Assembly: GCF_001879105.1 (NCBI RefSeq)
Contig: NZ_MLCF01000002.1
Location: forward strand, 186,001-250,000
Direction: 5' to 3'
DNA length: 64,000 nt
Origin: Mangrovactinospora gilvigrisea
Lineage (GTDB): Bacteria > Actinomycetota > Actinomycetes > Streptomycetales > Streptomycetaceae
Under the pieces are notes generated by a model. That model saw only the letters and a list, made by a program, of their open reading frames with translations. It made no database searches and had not been told where the DNA came from. Position numbers and translations under genes: made by a program. Shown in pieces: positions 36,860-46,539 of this stretch; positions within the stretch are counted from its first letter, which is position 1; the number at the start of each line of letters is the position of its first letter.

Positions 36860-37400
36860 GGGTGAAGGCGAAGTCGTCGGCGCGGCGGCCGTTGAGGCGG
36901 GTCGCGGAGACGAGCCGGCCCTCGTCGATGGACCGCTCGGTCTCACTCCTGGAGAGACCGCACCCCTCGGCGATCAACCGCACCGGCCGCAGCGGTATCC
37001 GGGCCGCGAAACGGACCTTGGCGTCGACCACCTGGCCGCCCTGGTGATCCGACGGACCTCCGGTGTCCAGGCGCCAACAGCCGGCCCAGTCCAGCGCGAT
37101 GCGGTTGCGGCGCCGCACGGCGGGGTCCTGGAGCAGCTCAAACGCCAGCGCGGGGTCGTCGTCGCGCATCCGCTCCAGCAGTTCGGGGCGGATGGATCGG
37201 ACGTGCCTGCGCTCCAGGATGGTGAGCTTCGCCGTCTCCTCGCAGCTCGCGCAGAGCGCGAGGAGCCAGACGTCGAGGCGTTTGTGGTGGGCGTTGACGC
37301 GGAACGTGCCGTCCGTCCGGAAGCGGCTCGAGGCGCAGCGGTGGCAGGCGCGTAGGACGGTCGGCAGGCCGGTGGGGCGCACAACCCAGGTCTTGAGCAT
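36849..37400 (-). CDS. DUF1062 domain protein
   Basis: This 183-residue protein begins with WVVRPTGLPTVLRACHRCAS, which includes a CHRC knuckle, and continues FRVNAHHKRLDVWLLALCAS with a CASC knuckle, so a zinc ribbon is likely. A helical C-terminus includes RLIAEGCGLSRSETERSIDE, which resembles an HTH. DUF1062 proteins are of unknown function. It follows the FMN reductase by 15 bp and is probably co-transcribed with it. Confidence 0.82.
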   Translation of the reverse strand: MLKTWVVRPTGLPTVLRACHRCASSRFRTDGTFRVNAHHKRLDVWLLALCASCEETAKLTILERRHVRSIRPELLERMRDDDPALAFELLQDPAVRRRNRIALDWAGCWRLDTGGPSDHQGGQVVDAKVRFAARIPLRPVRLIAEGCGLSRSETERSIDEGRLVSATRLNGRRADDFAFTLTR

Positions 37401-37415
37401 GGGTCGCCGCCCCCG

Positions 37416-37982
37416 TCAGTGGGCGCGGGCCTTGGCCGCCAGCGCCTCCAGCTGGCCGCGCAGCAGCTCGACGGTGGTCTCGTCGACGAGGCTTCCGCCC
37501 TCGTCGAACCGCTCATGCGAGCGGAAGACGATCACCTCGGGCTTCACCACCACGTCGGAGTCGGTCCAGACGAAGACCTGACGCAGCGCCAGCTGGGCAC
37601 GGACGGAGCCGAAGTTGGTGGGCGCCGCCCCGGCGATCGCCACCGGCTTGCGGTGCAGGGGCAGCCCCTCGGTCTTGGTCCAGTCGGTGCTCACCCAGTC
37701 CAGGGCGTTCTTGAGCACTCCGGGGATGGAGTAGTTGAACTCGGGGGTGGCGATGAGCAGTCCGTCCGCCGCCGTGATGCGCTCGCGCAGCTCGCGTACG
37801 GCGGCCGGGCGGGCCTGCGGGGTGTCCAGGTCCAGGTCATAGGGCGGGATGTCGCGCAGCCCCGCATAGATCTCCACGTTCACCCCGGCCGGCGCGAACT
37901 TCTGCGCGGCGCGCAGCAGCGCGCTGTTGTGGGATGCGGTGCGCAGGCTGCCGGAGATGCCGAGGATGGTCAGCTCGTTCAT
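37416..37982 (-). CDS. NADPH-dependent FMN reductase family protein
   Basis: This 188-residue flavodoxin-fold protein has the phosphate-binding loop GISGSLRTASHNSALLRAA and the flavin-binding GLLIATPEFNYSIPGVLKNA followed by LDWVS. The family includes chromate and azo/quinone reductases. The ATG at 37982 follows a GGAGC ribosome site. It lies upstream of DUF1062 in a two-gene operon. Confidence 0.92.
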   Translation of the reverse strand: MNELTILGISGSLRTASHNSALLRAAQKFAPAGVNVEIYAGLRDIPPYDLDLDTPQARPAAVRELRERITAADGLLIATPEFNYSIPGVLKNALDWVSTDWTKTEGLPLHRKPVAIAGAAPTNFGSVRAQLALRQVFVWTDSDVVVKPEVIVFRSHERFDEGGSLVDETTVELLRGQLEALAAKARAH

Positions 37983-38204
37983 GGGGTCGGGGGGCTCCTT
38001 CGGTCGACGGGCGTGACGATGAGCAGCGCACCGCGACGGACTGGGCCGCCCGGGAAATGCCTCGGGTGCGGAAGACGCTGATCAGCCCGGTGTTCTCGGG
38101 CCGAGGCAAGCGTGCGCGGCGAGACGGGAGCCGGGCATCACGCGCTCACGTGATGCCGCGTGGACGGGCGCGTTATTCGGGCGGGCGGTTGTTCGGGCGA
38201 CGCT

Positions 38205-41078
38205 TTATTCGGGCGACGCGTCCGGGCGGCCGGGCCCGGGCTCGACGTCGGCGAGCCGGCGGTCCGCCGCCAGCCGGGCCAGTTCGACGCGGCTGGAGAC
38301 GCCGACCTTGGCGAAGATCCGGCGCAGATGGGCGTCGACGGTGTGGCGGGAGAGGAACAGCCGCTCGGCCACCGCCCGGTTGGTCATCCCGGCCGCGACC
38401 AGCCGCGCCACCCGCAGCTCGGCGGGCGTCAACGCCGCCCAGCCGCCGTCCGCGTCGGGTGTCCGCGCGGGGCGCCGCCGCACTCCGAGGTGACGCAGGG
38501 TGAGCCGGACGGCGGCGGCGGGACGGTCCGCCCCGGCCGCCTCGTAAAGGCCCGCGGCCTCCTCGGCGGCGGCGATCGCGGCCGGACAGTCGGCCTCCCG
38601 CGTCACCTCCGCGAGGTCGTGCAGCGCGCCGGCGAGCGCCAGGGGACGCGGACCGCCGCGCGCGGCGTCGACGGCGGCGCGCAGCGCGTCGGCGTCCCCG
38701 CCGAGCAGCCCCTCGGCGTGGGCCGCCGCCGCGCGGGCAGAGGCGAGGCGCGGATTGCGGGCGGCGTACCGGGCCGCGGCGTCGGCCGCCGTCCGGGCCC
38801 TCGCCGCGTCGCCGGCGCGCAGCGCGATCCGGGTCAACTCGGGCAGGATTCCGGGCTCATACGCCGACGCCAGCACGGTGGGCAGCGCCGCGTAGAGCGG
38901 CGCCGCCGCGCGCAGCGCCGCCTCCGGGCGGTCTCGGGCGGACTCCAGCAGCGCGGCCGCCACGAGGACGTCGTCGTAGTCGGGCATGACGCCCCCGGCG
39001 CCCAACTCCTCGGCGCGCACCAGCTGTCGGGCCGCGGACGCCAGGTCGTCACGGAGAATCGCCACCCGGGCCAGGGCGGCGTGCAGCGGCGGCGTCGGGC
39101 CGACCGCCCCCATGCCGCGGCAGAATCGCAGCCCCTCCTCGGCGGTGCGCTCGGCCTCGTCCAGGCGGCCGGCGAGCAGCAGCAGCCGGGCCCGGTACTC
39201 GCCCATGATGGACAGCGACCACATCGCGCTGTTGCGCTCTGCCTCCCGCCGTCCGGCCTCCAGCCGCTCCTCGGCCTCGGCGAAGCGGTCGGCCGCGGTG
39301 AGGGTGGCGCCGAGCCAGGCCGGTGTCGCCAACCAGCGCGCCTCGCCGCCGAGTTCCGCCGCGCGTCGGGTGGCCCGCTCGGCGAGGCCGACGGCGTCCT
39401 GGACGGCGCCGCGGGCGGTGGCCACGACGCCGCCCGCGCACAACCCGCCCACCTCGCCGAAGGCATCGCCGGTGGCCTGACCGAGGCGGACGGCCTCGGC
39501 CGCCGCCTCGTCCGCGAGCCGGGCGCGGGACCGGCACTCGGCCGATGTCGGGCCGTAGACGAGCGCGAACGCCTCCATGACCTTGGCGCCGGCGCGGGCC
39601 GTGGAGCGTGGTCCGGCGAGCGCGCCGCCGTGCCGCGCCTGCCGCAGCGCGGCGGCCTGCCGTCCCTGGTGGGCCAGGGCCTGCGCCAGCACGATCCGGG
39701 CGGCGGCCTCGACCTCCGGCGGCATGGGTGCGGTGAGGGCCCGCTCGACGAGGTCGACGGCGGATTGGATCCGGCCCGCCCACACCAGCGCGCGGACCGC
39801 CTCGACGGTCACCGCGGGCCGCTCGGGGTCGCCGGCGTCGGTGAGATCGACGAGCCGCACCAGCAGTTCGGCGGCGACCTTGGGGGCCGTGGCGCGGACC
39901 TCCTTGGCCGCGGCGCGCAGCACCACCAGTGCCTCGATGTCGCCGGTCGTGGCGCCGTGCGCCAGGTGCAGCGCAGCCTCGGCCGCCGGTCCGCCCCGTT
40001 CCTTGAGCACCTCGCCCGCGCTGCCGTGCAGCGCGTGCCGGACCGGACCGGGCAGTCCGCTGTAGATCGCCTCCCGAAGCAGGTCGTGGCGGAAGGCGAG
40101 CAGCGGGCCGTCCTCGGCGAGGAAGCCGTGCAGCAGCGCCTCCTGTGCCGCCCCCGCCACCCCCACCGGATCGAGGCCGCTGACGGCGGCGACGGTCCGC
40201 AGGTCGAAGGGGCGGGCCAGCACCGAGCCGGCCTCCAGCAGCCGCCGCGCCGTCGGCGGCAGGTCGCGCAGCCGCTCGGCGATCCGGGAGCGGAAGTCCG
40301 GCGGCAGCTCGCCCGGCGCCACATCGGCGACGTCCGCCGCCACCCGCAGCCGCCGCTTCTCGCGGAGCGCGAGCAGCAGTTCATGGAGGAGGAAGGGGTT
40401 GCCGCCGGCTCGTTCGGCCATCTCGCGCAGGGCGGCGGCGGGACGGCCGCCGGCCAGGTGCCGCACCAGCTCGCCGGCCGCGTCGGCGGAGAGCGGTCCG
40501 AGTTCGATGGCGCCGCCGTCGCCCTGGCCGAGCGCGTCCAGGACGGAGTGCATGGCCTGTGCGCCGGTGGTGGGCCGGGCGGCCAGCAGCCACAGCACCG
40601 GCGCCTCGGCCAGCTCGCGGGTGAGCAGCCGCAGCGCGAGCGCTGACGCCTCGTCGGTCCACTGGGCGTCATCGAGGGCGAGCAGCAGCGGGCTGCTGCG
40701 GGCGCGGGCGCCGAGCAGCTCGGCGAGGAACTCCGCCTGCAGATGCGGGGTGCCGGCGCGGGCCGCGAGCCGGGTCGACGCGTCCGTGTCCAGCAGCGGG
40801 GGCGCGGCGGCGCGCAGCGCCTGGGTGAGGGTCGCCAGCGGGGAGACCCGGTCGAGTTCGGTGGCCCGGCCGGAGGCGACGGCCATGCCGCGGTCGGCGG
40901 CCTCCCGGCAGACCTCGGCGATCAGCCGGGACTTGCCGATCCCGGCGACCCCGCGCAGCACCACACACCGTGCGGCGCCGCCGTCCGACACGGCGCGCAA
41001 CTTGTGCCGCAGCCGGGCCAGGATCTCGCCCCGACCGACCAGGGGAGGGCCGGGCGGGGGCGGGGGCTGCGCTGTCAT
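38205..41078 (-). CDS. LAL-family LuxR transcriptional regulator
   Basis: This is a 957-residue regulator. An AAA/STAND-type ATPase occupies about residues 10-350 (VGRGEILARLRHKL, Walker A GVAGIGKSRLI, Walker B LLLALDDAQW). A long alpha-solenoid of TPR-like helices follows. A LuxR HTH lies at about 885-945 (LTPAELRVARLVAAGMTNRA, VAERLFLSRHTVDAHLRRIF). LAL proteins often activate secondary-metabolite or carbon-use operons. It is divergent from the LysR gene with about 120 bp between. Its target is not evident in the window. Confidence 0.93.
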   Translation of the reverse strand: MTAQPPPPPGPPLVGRGEILARLRHKLRAVSDGGAARCVVLRGVAGIGKSRLIAEVCREAADRGMAVASGRATELDRVSPLATLTQALRAAAPPLLDTDASTRLAARAGTPHLQAEFLAELLGARARSSPLLLALDDAQWTDEASALALRLLTRELAEAPVLWLLAARPTTGAQAMHSVLDALGQGDGGAIELGPLSADAAGELVRHLAGGRPAAALREMAERAGGNPFLLHELLLALREKRRLRVAADVADVAPGELPPDFRSRIAERLRDLPPTARRLLEAGSVLARPFDLRTVAAVSGLDPVGVAGAAQEALLHGFLAEDGPLLAFRHDLLREAIYSGLPGPVRHALHGSAGEVLKERGGPAAEAALHLAHGATTGDIEALVVLRAAAKEVRATAPKVAAELLVRLVDLTDAGDPERPAVTVEAVRALVWAGRIQSAVDLVERALTAPMPPEVEAAARIVLAQALAHQGRQAAALRQARHGGALAGPRSTARAGAKVMEAFALVYGPTSAECRSRARLADEAAAEAVRLGQATGDAFGEVGGLCAGGVVATARGAVQDAVGLAERATRRAAELGGEARWLATPAWLGATLTAADRFAEAEERLEAGRREAERNSAMWSLSIMGEYRARLLLLAGRLDEAERTAEEGLRFCRGMGAVGPTPPLHAALARVAILRDDLASAARQLVRAEELGAGGVMPDYDDVLVAAALLESARDRPEAALRAAAPLYAALPTVLASAYEPGILPELTRIALRAGDAARARTAADAAARYAARNPRLASARAAAAHAEGLLGGDADALRAAVDAARGGPRPLALAGALHDLAEVTREADCPAAIAAAEEAAGLYEAAGADRPAAAVRLTLRHLGVRRRPARTPDADGGWAALTPAELRVARLVAAGMTNRAVAERLFLSRHTVDAHLRRIFAKVGVSSRVELARLAADRRLADVEPGPGRPDASPE

Positions 41079-41198
41079 AGTGTCCTGTTCACCTGCGATC
41101 CGCCGCGGACGTGCGGAATCTATGCGCCAGCTGGACGTGCGTCAACCGACCCCGGCGTTGTAGGTTCGCGCTCGGATACGGCGAGGGGGCAGGGCCCG

Positions 41199-42077
41199 GT
41201 GGAGCTGCGCGATATAGAGATCTTCCTGACGCTGGCGGAGCAGTTGCACTTCGCGCGCACCGCCGAGCGGCTGCGCATCACCCCCTCGCGGGTCAGCCAC
41301 GTCATCAAGCAGCAGGAGCGCAACATCGGCGTCCCGCTGTTCGAGCGGACCTCGCGGGCGGTCCGCCTCACCCCCGCCGGAGAACGGCTCTACCAGCACC
41401 TGCGGCCGGCCTATCGGCAGATCATGGAGGGGATCGACGAGGTGCGGGCGTCCGGGGCCGGCGCCGGCGGGACCCTGGCGCTCGGCACTGTCGGCCCGCA
41501 GAGCTGGAGGGTCCACGACCGTGTCGAGCGGTTCCGATCCCGCTACCCGGGGGTCGATCTGACGCACCGCGACCTCAGCCTGGTGGATCCGCTCACCCCG
41601 CTCCGGTCGGGCGAGGTCGACGTGGCGCTGCTGTGGATGCCGATGCGCGAGCCGGACCTCGCCATCGGACGCGTCACCCACACCTCGCCCGTCCTGCTGA
41701 TGCTGCCCGCCGACCACCCGTACGCGGACCGTGAATCGGTGTGCCTGGAGGACTTCGGCGATCTGGTCCTCGTCGGCCACCGCTCGCCGATCCCGCCCGC
41801 CATGGAGGAGGTCCTGCAGCCCTTCGCCACCCCCTCGGGGCGCCGGATCGCGCGCGGCCCGCTGGTCGCCACCTGGGACGACCGGCTGAAGGCCGTCAGC
41901 ACCGGGCAGGCCGTCGCCACCTGCCCGGCCGAGGCGGCCCGCTTCTCCCCGTGGCCCGATGTGGCGTATGTCCCGGTGAGCGGACTGGCGCCGCTCCGCT
42001 GGGCGTTCGCCTGGCGGGCGGCCGACGACAACCCCCTGGTCCGCGCCTTCGTCCGGGTGGCCTCGGATTCCGTCTGA
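41199..42077 (+). CDS. LysR-family transcriptional regulator
   Basis: This 292-residue protein starts at GTG 41199 (GAGGGGG upstream). The N-terminal HTH is standard: LRDIEIFLTLAEQLHFARTA, ERLRITPSRVSHVIKQQERN, then LFERTSRAVRLTPAG. A periplasmic-binding-like effector domain follows. Divergence from the LAL gene would let both be controlled from one intergenic region. No metabolic target gene is adjacent, so the effector is unknown. Confidence 0.93.
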   Translation: MELRDIEIFLTLAEQLHFARTAERLRITPSRVSHVIKQQERNIGVPLFERTSRAVRLTPAGERLYQHLRPAYRQIMEGIDEVRASGAGAGGTLALGTVGPQSWRVHDRVERFRSRYPGVDLTHRDLSLVDPLTPLRSGEVDVALLWMPMREPDLAIGRVTHTSPVLLMLPADHPYADRESVCLEDFGDLVLVGHRSPIPPAMEEVLQPFATPSGRRIARGPLVATWDDRLKAVSTGQAVATCPAEAARFSPWPDVAYVPVSGLAPLRWAFAWRAADDNPLVRAFVRVASDSV

Positions 42078-42120
42078 GAGGTCGTTTTCACCTGTAACGA
42101 GGTGGTACGTAGTTGTATGG

Positions 42121-42231
42121 CTATCGGTTAGTCTCGGGATTGCCGGGGCCGCGGTGGCCGTGGGGGCCGTGGGGGCCCAGGAGGCGGGCGGGGTTGCGGG
42201 TGGAGCGGAAGGCGACCTGTTCCTGTTTCAT
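42121..42231 (-). CDS. Possible 36-residue protein
   Basis: From the ATG at 42231 the frame reads MKQEQVAFRSTRNPARLLGP and ends in a His/Gly-rich segment before the stop at 42121. GAGTTGGG lies directly upstream as a weak ribosome site. It could be a small regulatory or cotranscribed peptide, but coding is not certain; a longer frame from 42333 looks less likely. Confidence 0.3.
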   Translation of the reverse strand: MKQEQVAFRSTRNPARLLGPHGPHGHRGPGNPETNR

Positions 42232-42358
42232 CCCAACTCGCGTGCGTGCTGACTCACGCTTCCGTGCCCCGCCGCCACGCCGCTGACCGCGGGCGGGGAG
42301 CGCCGGTAGACCCGTGCCATGACGAAGCGTCACCCCGGGTCGGTGCGGGCCTGTGGTC

Positions 42359-44605
42359 TCAGGTGCGGGCCAGGGCGATGATGGCCAGGTCGTCGGTGAG
42401 GTTGGCGGTGAAGTCGCGGACGTCGGCGTCGAGGTGGCGGACCAGGTCCGACGGTGTCGGCAGGTGACGTCCCGTCAGGTGCTCGGTCAGGGGATAGAAC
42501 TCGCCGCTGGCGTTGCGGGCCTCGCTCAGTCCATCGGTGTGGGCGAACACGGTGGCGCCGGGGGACAGGGGAAGCTCGTGCGGGCGCAGCGCATCGCCGT
42601 CGTCCAGGGTGCCGAAGCCCAGCGGGAGCGCCGCGGGGACGGGGATCGGCGTGATGCCGGTGGCATCGATGTGGAGCGGCGGCAGATGGCCGCAGTTGAT
42701 GGCCTGGAGGGCGTGGGTGTCGCTGGAGTACTGCAGCAGCAGCGCGGTGGCGAACAGTTCGTCGTCGCCGCGGGTGGTGGCGGCGCGCCGCAGTTGGCGG
42801 TCCAGGCTTCCGGCGACGGCCGCGAGGTCGGGGGTTTCGTGGGCCAGGCTGCGGAAGCAGCCCAGCAGGTCGGTGACGCTCTGGACGGCCTGCAGTCCCT
42901 TGCCGCGCACGTCGCCGATCAGGATGCGGGTGCCGAACGGGGTCTGCAGGGCTTCGAGGAAGTCGCCGCCGATTCCGGTGCCTTGCGTCGCGGGCCGGTA
43001 CAGGCCAGCCAGGCGCAGCTCCCCCGCCCTGGCGGGGATGGGGTGCAGCACGGCGGTCTGCAGAGCATGTGCGGTGGCGCTGGCTTGGGTGAACCGCTCG
43101 GTCTGCTGGCGGCGGGACCAGGCGAGGATGCCGGCCATGGCGCCGACGAGCAGGGCGACGATGATGCTCAGGGAGTGGCCGCGGCTCAGGTGGACGATCA
43201 CGTACTGCGCTGCCGAGGCGAGGGCGACGGCGGCGGCGACCACCGGTCGGCCCAGCGCGAACGCGGCGGCGGCCACCACGATCACGGCCGTCCACAGCAG
43301 GGCGCGGGCCTCGATCGGGGCGGGGACACCGGCGGCGGCCGCGGTAGCCGGGATGGCCTGGGCGGCGGCGCTGCCGAACAGGATGGCCGCGGGCAGCAGC
43401 GCGGCATTGACGCCCAGGTGCGGTCGGGGGGCCGCGGCCAGATCGCGCGCCATCTGCGGTGCCGCGGCGAGCATGATGCCCAGGCCGATCAGGGCGGTCA
43501 CCAGGGCGCCGGTGGCCAGCGGATAGGTGCTGCGGCCGAGGACGGCGTGCAGCAGCGCCAGCCCCAGGCCGGCCAGCGGCAGCCCGAGGGAGGCGCCGGC
43601 CAGTGGGGCGATGTTCCAACGGCGGATCAGTAGGCTGCCCACCGCGCCGCCGAGACCGAAGGCGGCCAGGACCAGTGCGGTGCGGCCGGGCTCGAGCCCC
43701 GAGGCGCGGGCCAGCGCGGGGACGGCGCCGGTGAGCACGACCTGGATGAAGCCCACGATCAAGGCGGCCATGGCGGTCGTGGTCCAGATGCGGCCGGGCA
43801 CCGGCGGCGCGCAGTTGCGCGCGGGCACCTCCTTGAGGGTGCACCAGCGTGCCGCCAGGACGGCGAGCACCGAGGCGATCAGCAGCCCGCCGACGCGCGC
43901 ATCGCCCCAGCCGAGCACGGGGGCAAGCTGCAGCGCCGCCGCCCCGGTCGCCGCGGCCAGGGCGCGGAAGGCGGTCCGGGCCGGGTCGGGCAGCGCCGCC
44001 AAGCGGGCCGAGGGACCGGCCGCGGGAGGCTTCGCCGGGCGATCCTCCGGCAGGACTCGGCGCAGCAGGATCAGGGCCAGCGCCGCCGCCACCCCGAGCG
44101 CGGCGGTGGGGGCGCGCCAGCCGAGAAGTTCCGAGATCCGCGGGAGCAGCACGACGGCGGCCGCGAACCCGAGGGACATCGCTGCCAGCCAGCCTCCCAT
44201 CACCCGCCGGATCCGGCCCGGCATGGACAGCACGGCCGCGTACGCCAGGCTGGAGACGAACACGGCGGCCAGCGCGGCCGCCACCACGATTCGCGCCGCG
44301 ATGTAGATCCACGGGGTGACGGCCCCGGCCAGCAGGAAGCAGCCGGCGCACAGGATGAGCAGATAGCGCGAGAGCGTCCATCGCCGGCCCTTCAGATCGG
44401 CGGCCCGCCCGGCCGCCACGAGCACGGCGAAGGCCGCGCTCGTGGCGGCCACCTCGGCGGCCACCTCATCGCCGCGACCGAGTCCCAGATCGCTGCGGAC
44501 CAGCGGGAGCGTGGCCGCATTCAGCGTCGGCGCGACGACATACAGCGCCGCGACGACCGCCAGCAGGATCCCGACCACCGTCGCCGTCGCGGCTCTGTCG
44601 CGCAT
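42359..44605 (-). CDS. MFS-like multi-pass membrane domain fused to a PP2C/SpoIIE phosphatase
   Basis: This is a 748-residue fusion. Residues 1 to about 500 form roughly 14 hydrophobic helices with MFS features (VVGILLAVVAALYVVAPTLN, then the GRAADLKGRRWTLSRY loop, similar to the MFS loop 2-3 signature). After a linker SRRQQTERFTQASATAHALQ, the C-terminal 230 residues are a SpoIIE-type PP2C: GTGIGGDFLEA, ILIGDVRGKGLQA, CGHLPPL, TDGLSEARN and DDLAIIAL. The metal-binding Asp residues are present. It could be a membrane sensor that dephosphorylates an anti-sigma-antagonist. The start at 44605 has AAGGAGGTC upstream. Confidence 0.88.
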   Translation of the reverse strand: MRDRAATATVVGILLAVVAALYVVAPTLNAATLPLVRSDLGLGRGDEVAAEVAATSAAFAVLVAAGRAADLKGRRWTLSRYLLILCAGCFLLAGAVTPWIYIAARIVVAAALAAVFVSSLAYAAVLSMPGRIRRVMGGWLAAMSLGFAAAVVLLPRISELLGWRAPTAALGVAAALALILLRRVLPEDRPAKPPAAGPSARLAALPDPARTAFRALAAATGAAALQLAPVLGWGDARVGGLLIASVLAVLAARWCTLKEVPARNCAPPVPGRIWTTTAMAALIVGFIQVVLTGAVPALARASGLEPGRTALVLAAFGLGGAVGSLLIRRWNIAPLAGASLGLPLAGLGLALLHAVLGRSTYPLATGALVTALIGLGIMLAAAPQMARDLAAAPRPHLGVNAALLPAAILFGSAAAQAIPATAAAAGVPAPIEARALLWTAVIVVAAAAFALGRPVVAAAVALASAAQYVIVHLSRGHSLSIIVALLVGAMAGILAWSRRQQTERFTQASATAHALQTAVLHPIPARAGELRLAGLYRPATQGTGIGGDFLEALQTPFGTRILIGDVRGKGLQAVQSVTDLLGCFRSLAHETPDLAAVAGSLDRQLRRAATTRGDDELFATALLLQYSSDTHALQAINCGHLPPLHIDATGITPIPVPAALPLGFGTLDDGDALRPHELPLSPGATVFAHTDGLSEARNASGEFYPLTEHLTGRHLPTPSDLVRHLDADVRDFTANLTDDLAIIALART

Positions 44606-45109
44606 CGGAGGACCTCCTTGTCGGCCCCCGCGCACTGTCTCCCTTCCAGCCTCGAGCACCCGGCCCGGTTCCGTCCCGGTTCGTTCGTCACAGGATCGTC
44701 TGCATAAGGATCATCTAAATAGGTACCAAGGAGGTTGCCCAAGATCCTGCCGGCAGCTCGGCCGGGTCAGCCGAGGGCGAGCGGGGTGACCGTGTCGCCG
44801 AGGCCGGTCGTCAGGTGCAGCGGGGCGCTGGAGACGGTGCGGCCGGCGGCGACGGTGAGATTGAGGGTGGTGCGGATTGCGTGCCTCGATATGCTGCAAG
44901 GCGGCCCGCACGGCGGGGTGGCGCGGTGCTGGCCGCCGGCCGACCTCGCCGAGCCGGGCGATCAGCCAGAGCGCGGCCCACAGCTGGGACTGGGACGAGG
45001 AACGGGCCTTGTCGGCCCCGCACGCAGAGACCCGACCGAAAGCAAGCACGAGGGCCGGCCGACGACGGCGCTGAGCGCCATACCCTCGCTCAAAAAGGCG
45101 ACCCGCTTA
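44606..45109. other. Gap with a small C-terminal coding fragment
   Basis: On the minus strand, about 44890 to the stop at 44767, the frame reads TTLNLTVAAGRTVSSAPLHL, then TTGLGDTVTPLALG, like the last strand-rich residues of an extracellular or metabolic enzyme. No start or upstream domain exists. The rest holds nothing recognisable. Confidence 0.35.
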
Positions 45110-45880
45110 GAGGGCATTTGATGACTTGTTAGGTAACTATGCCCGTTTCAAGTGTCTGGGGGTGCCAGGTTTGTGCCGCTTCTCCAGTGAGTGCGCGGCT
45201 CATTTTGTTAGTCATGGCCCAGAGGATCATTGCTCTTGATCGTTGAGGTAGGGCTTCGTAGTCGCGCGCTAGGCGGCGGTGCTGCATCAGCCAACCGAAG
45301 GTCGTCTCGATCACCCAGCGCTTCGGCAGGGGTTCGAACCCCTTTGATGTCGTGCGTTTGGTGACCTCCACGTCGATGCCCAAGCGGGCTGCGTGGTGGA
45401 CGGTCGCGGTGTTGTATCCCCCGTCCACCCAGACTTTGACCACGCCCGGATGGCCGGTCGAGACCTGGGTGAGCACTCGCCTGCCGCCGTCGGAGTCCTG
45501 GACGGAGGCGGCCGTGACCAGGACCGCCAGCAGGAGGCCGAGGGTGTCGGTGACCAGGTGGCGCTTGCGGCCCTTGTTCTTCTTGGCCGCGTCGATGCCT
45601 TGCTCGGCCTCGGCGACATTGCTGGAGGTCTTGACGCTCTGGGCGTCCAGGACGGCATCGGTCGTACGGGGCCGGCGCCCCTGCGAGCGGCAGGTCTGTT
45701 CGCGCAGCAGGTCATGAACCCGGTCGGTGGTGCCATCGGCCTCCCACTTCGCGTAGTAGTCGTAGACCGTCTGGTGGGGAGGGAAGTCGTGCGGCAGGTA
45801 GGCCCACGGGATGCCGGTGCGGTTGATGTAGAGGATCGCATTCACGATCTCTCGCAGGTCATGGATGCGGGCGGCAGTGC
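45110..45880 (-). mobile_element. Truncated IS5-family element
   Basis: One IS end is recognisable at about 45110 (GAGGGCATTTGATGACTTGT), typical of Streptomyces IS5 elements. The other end, which should carry the transposase N-terminus, is missing beyond about 45880, where GC-rich DNA and then a Uma2 gene begin. Confidence 0.7.
45129..45880 (-). pseudogene. IS5-family transposase, 5'-truncated
   Basis: About 250 codons remain. Recognisable parts are REIVNAILYINRTGIPWAYL, then PHQTVYDYYAKWEADGTTDR, VLDAQSVKTSSNVA, KKNKGRKRHLVTDTLGLLLA and the C-terminal WVIETTFGWLMQHRRLARDY. The first roughly 40 residues of the family are lost; upstream sequence in the same frame (AARTGPGTAA) is unrelated. 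It is non-functional without the N-terminus. Confidence 0.82.
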
Positions 45881-45960
45881 CGGGGCCGGTCCGCGCGGCC
45901 CGCCAGGCCGCCGCCCCAGGTCCCCGCTCTCCGCCTATGCTGGAGGCCGGGAGGTGTCCA

Positions 45961-46539
45961 GTGACGGTCACGGAGGATCGCCCGCAGATGGCGGCCGAGG
46001 AGTTCGAGCGCATCGCCGCAGCGGCCGAGCGCGAGGGTGTCCGCCTGGAGTTCATCCACGGCAGGCTGGGGGTCAAGGCAGTGCCCGACGGCGACCACGA
46101 CGAAATCGTCCGATGGCTCATGGAACGCTGCATGCAGTCACGCCCCGAGCTGTGGCTGTATCCCGAGCGCGGTCTGAAGGTCCAGGCCTACCGCAACGGC
46201 AACGCCAAGCCCGACGGCACCCTGGCCCCCAAGGGCGTATTCGCCGGCCAGGGCGAGTGGGCCCAGCCTAGCCAGGTCGTCATGGTCGTCGAGGTCACCT
46301 CCTACGACACCGACACCGACAAGCGCGACCGTCAGGAAAAGCCCACCGCCTACGCCGAGACCGGCATCCCCGTCTACCTCCTGATCGACCGCGGCACCTG
46401 CGAGGTCGTCATCCACAGCGAGCCGGACTCCGGCGCCTACACCAGCATCCTGCGCCGCCCCTTCGGCAAGACCGTCGAGCTGCCCGCACCCGTCGGCCTC
46501 ACCCTCGACACCGAGCCCCTCAAGGAGTGGGTCCGCTAA
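45961..46539 (+). CDS. Uma2-family (DUF820) putative nuclease
   Basis: This protein has 192 residues from GTG 45961, chosen for GGGAGG 6 bp upstream. The PD-(D/E)xK-like core is visible: FERIAAAAEREGVRLEFIHG, NAKPDGTLAP with the Asp, MVVEVTSYDTDTDKRDRQEK with Glu and Lys, then YAETGIPVYLLIDR. Many actinobacterial genomes hold several Uma2 genes, and their substrate is unknown. It borders a truncated IS5 copy. Confidence 0.88.
   Translation: MTVTEDRPQMAAEEFERIAAAAEREGVRLEFIHGRLGVKAVPDGDHDEIVRWLMERCMQSRPELWLYPERGLKVQAYRNGNAKPDGTLAPKGVFAGQGEWAQPSQVVMVVEVTSYDTDTDKRDRQEKPTAYAETGIPVYLLIDRGTCEVVIHSEPDSGAYTSILRRPFGKTVELPAPVGLTLDTEPLKEWVR

Noticed and set aside
38160-40646. 828-codon plus-strand frame antisense to the LAL regulator
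   Set aside because: The residue composition is shadow-like and it lacks motifs, while the minus frame has clear ATPase and HTH motifs.
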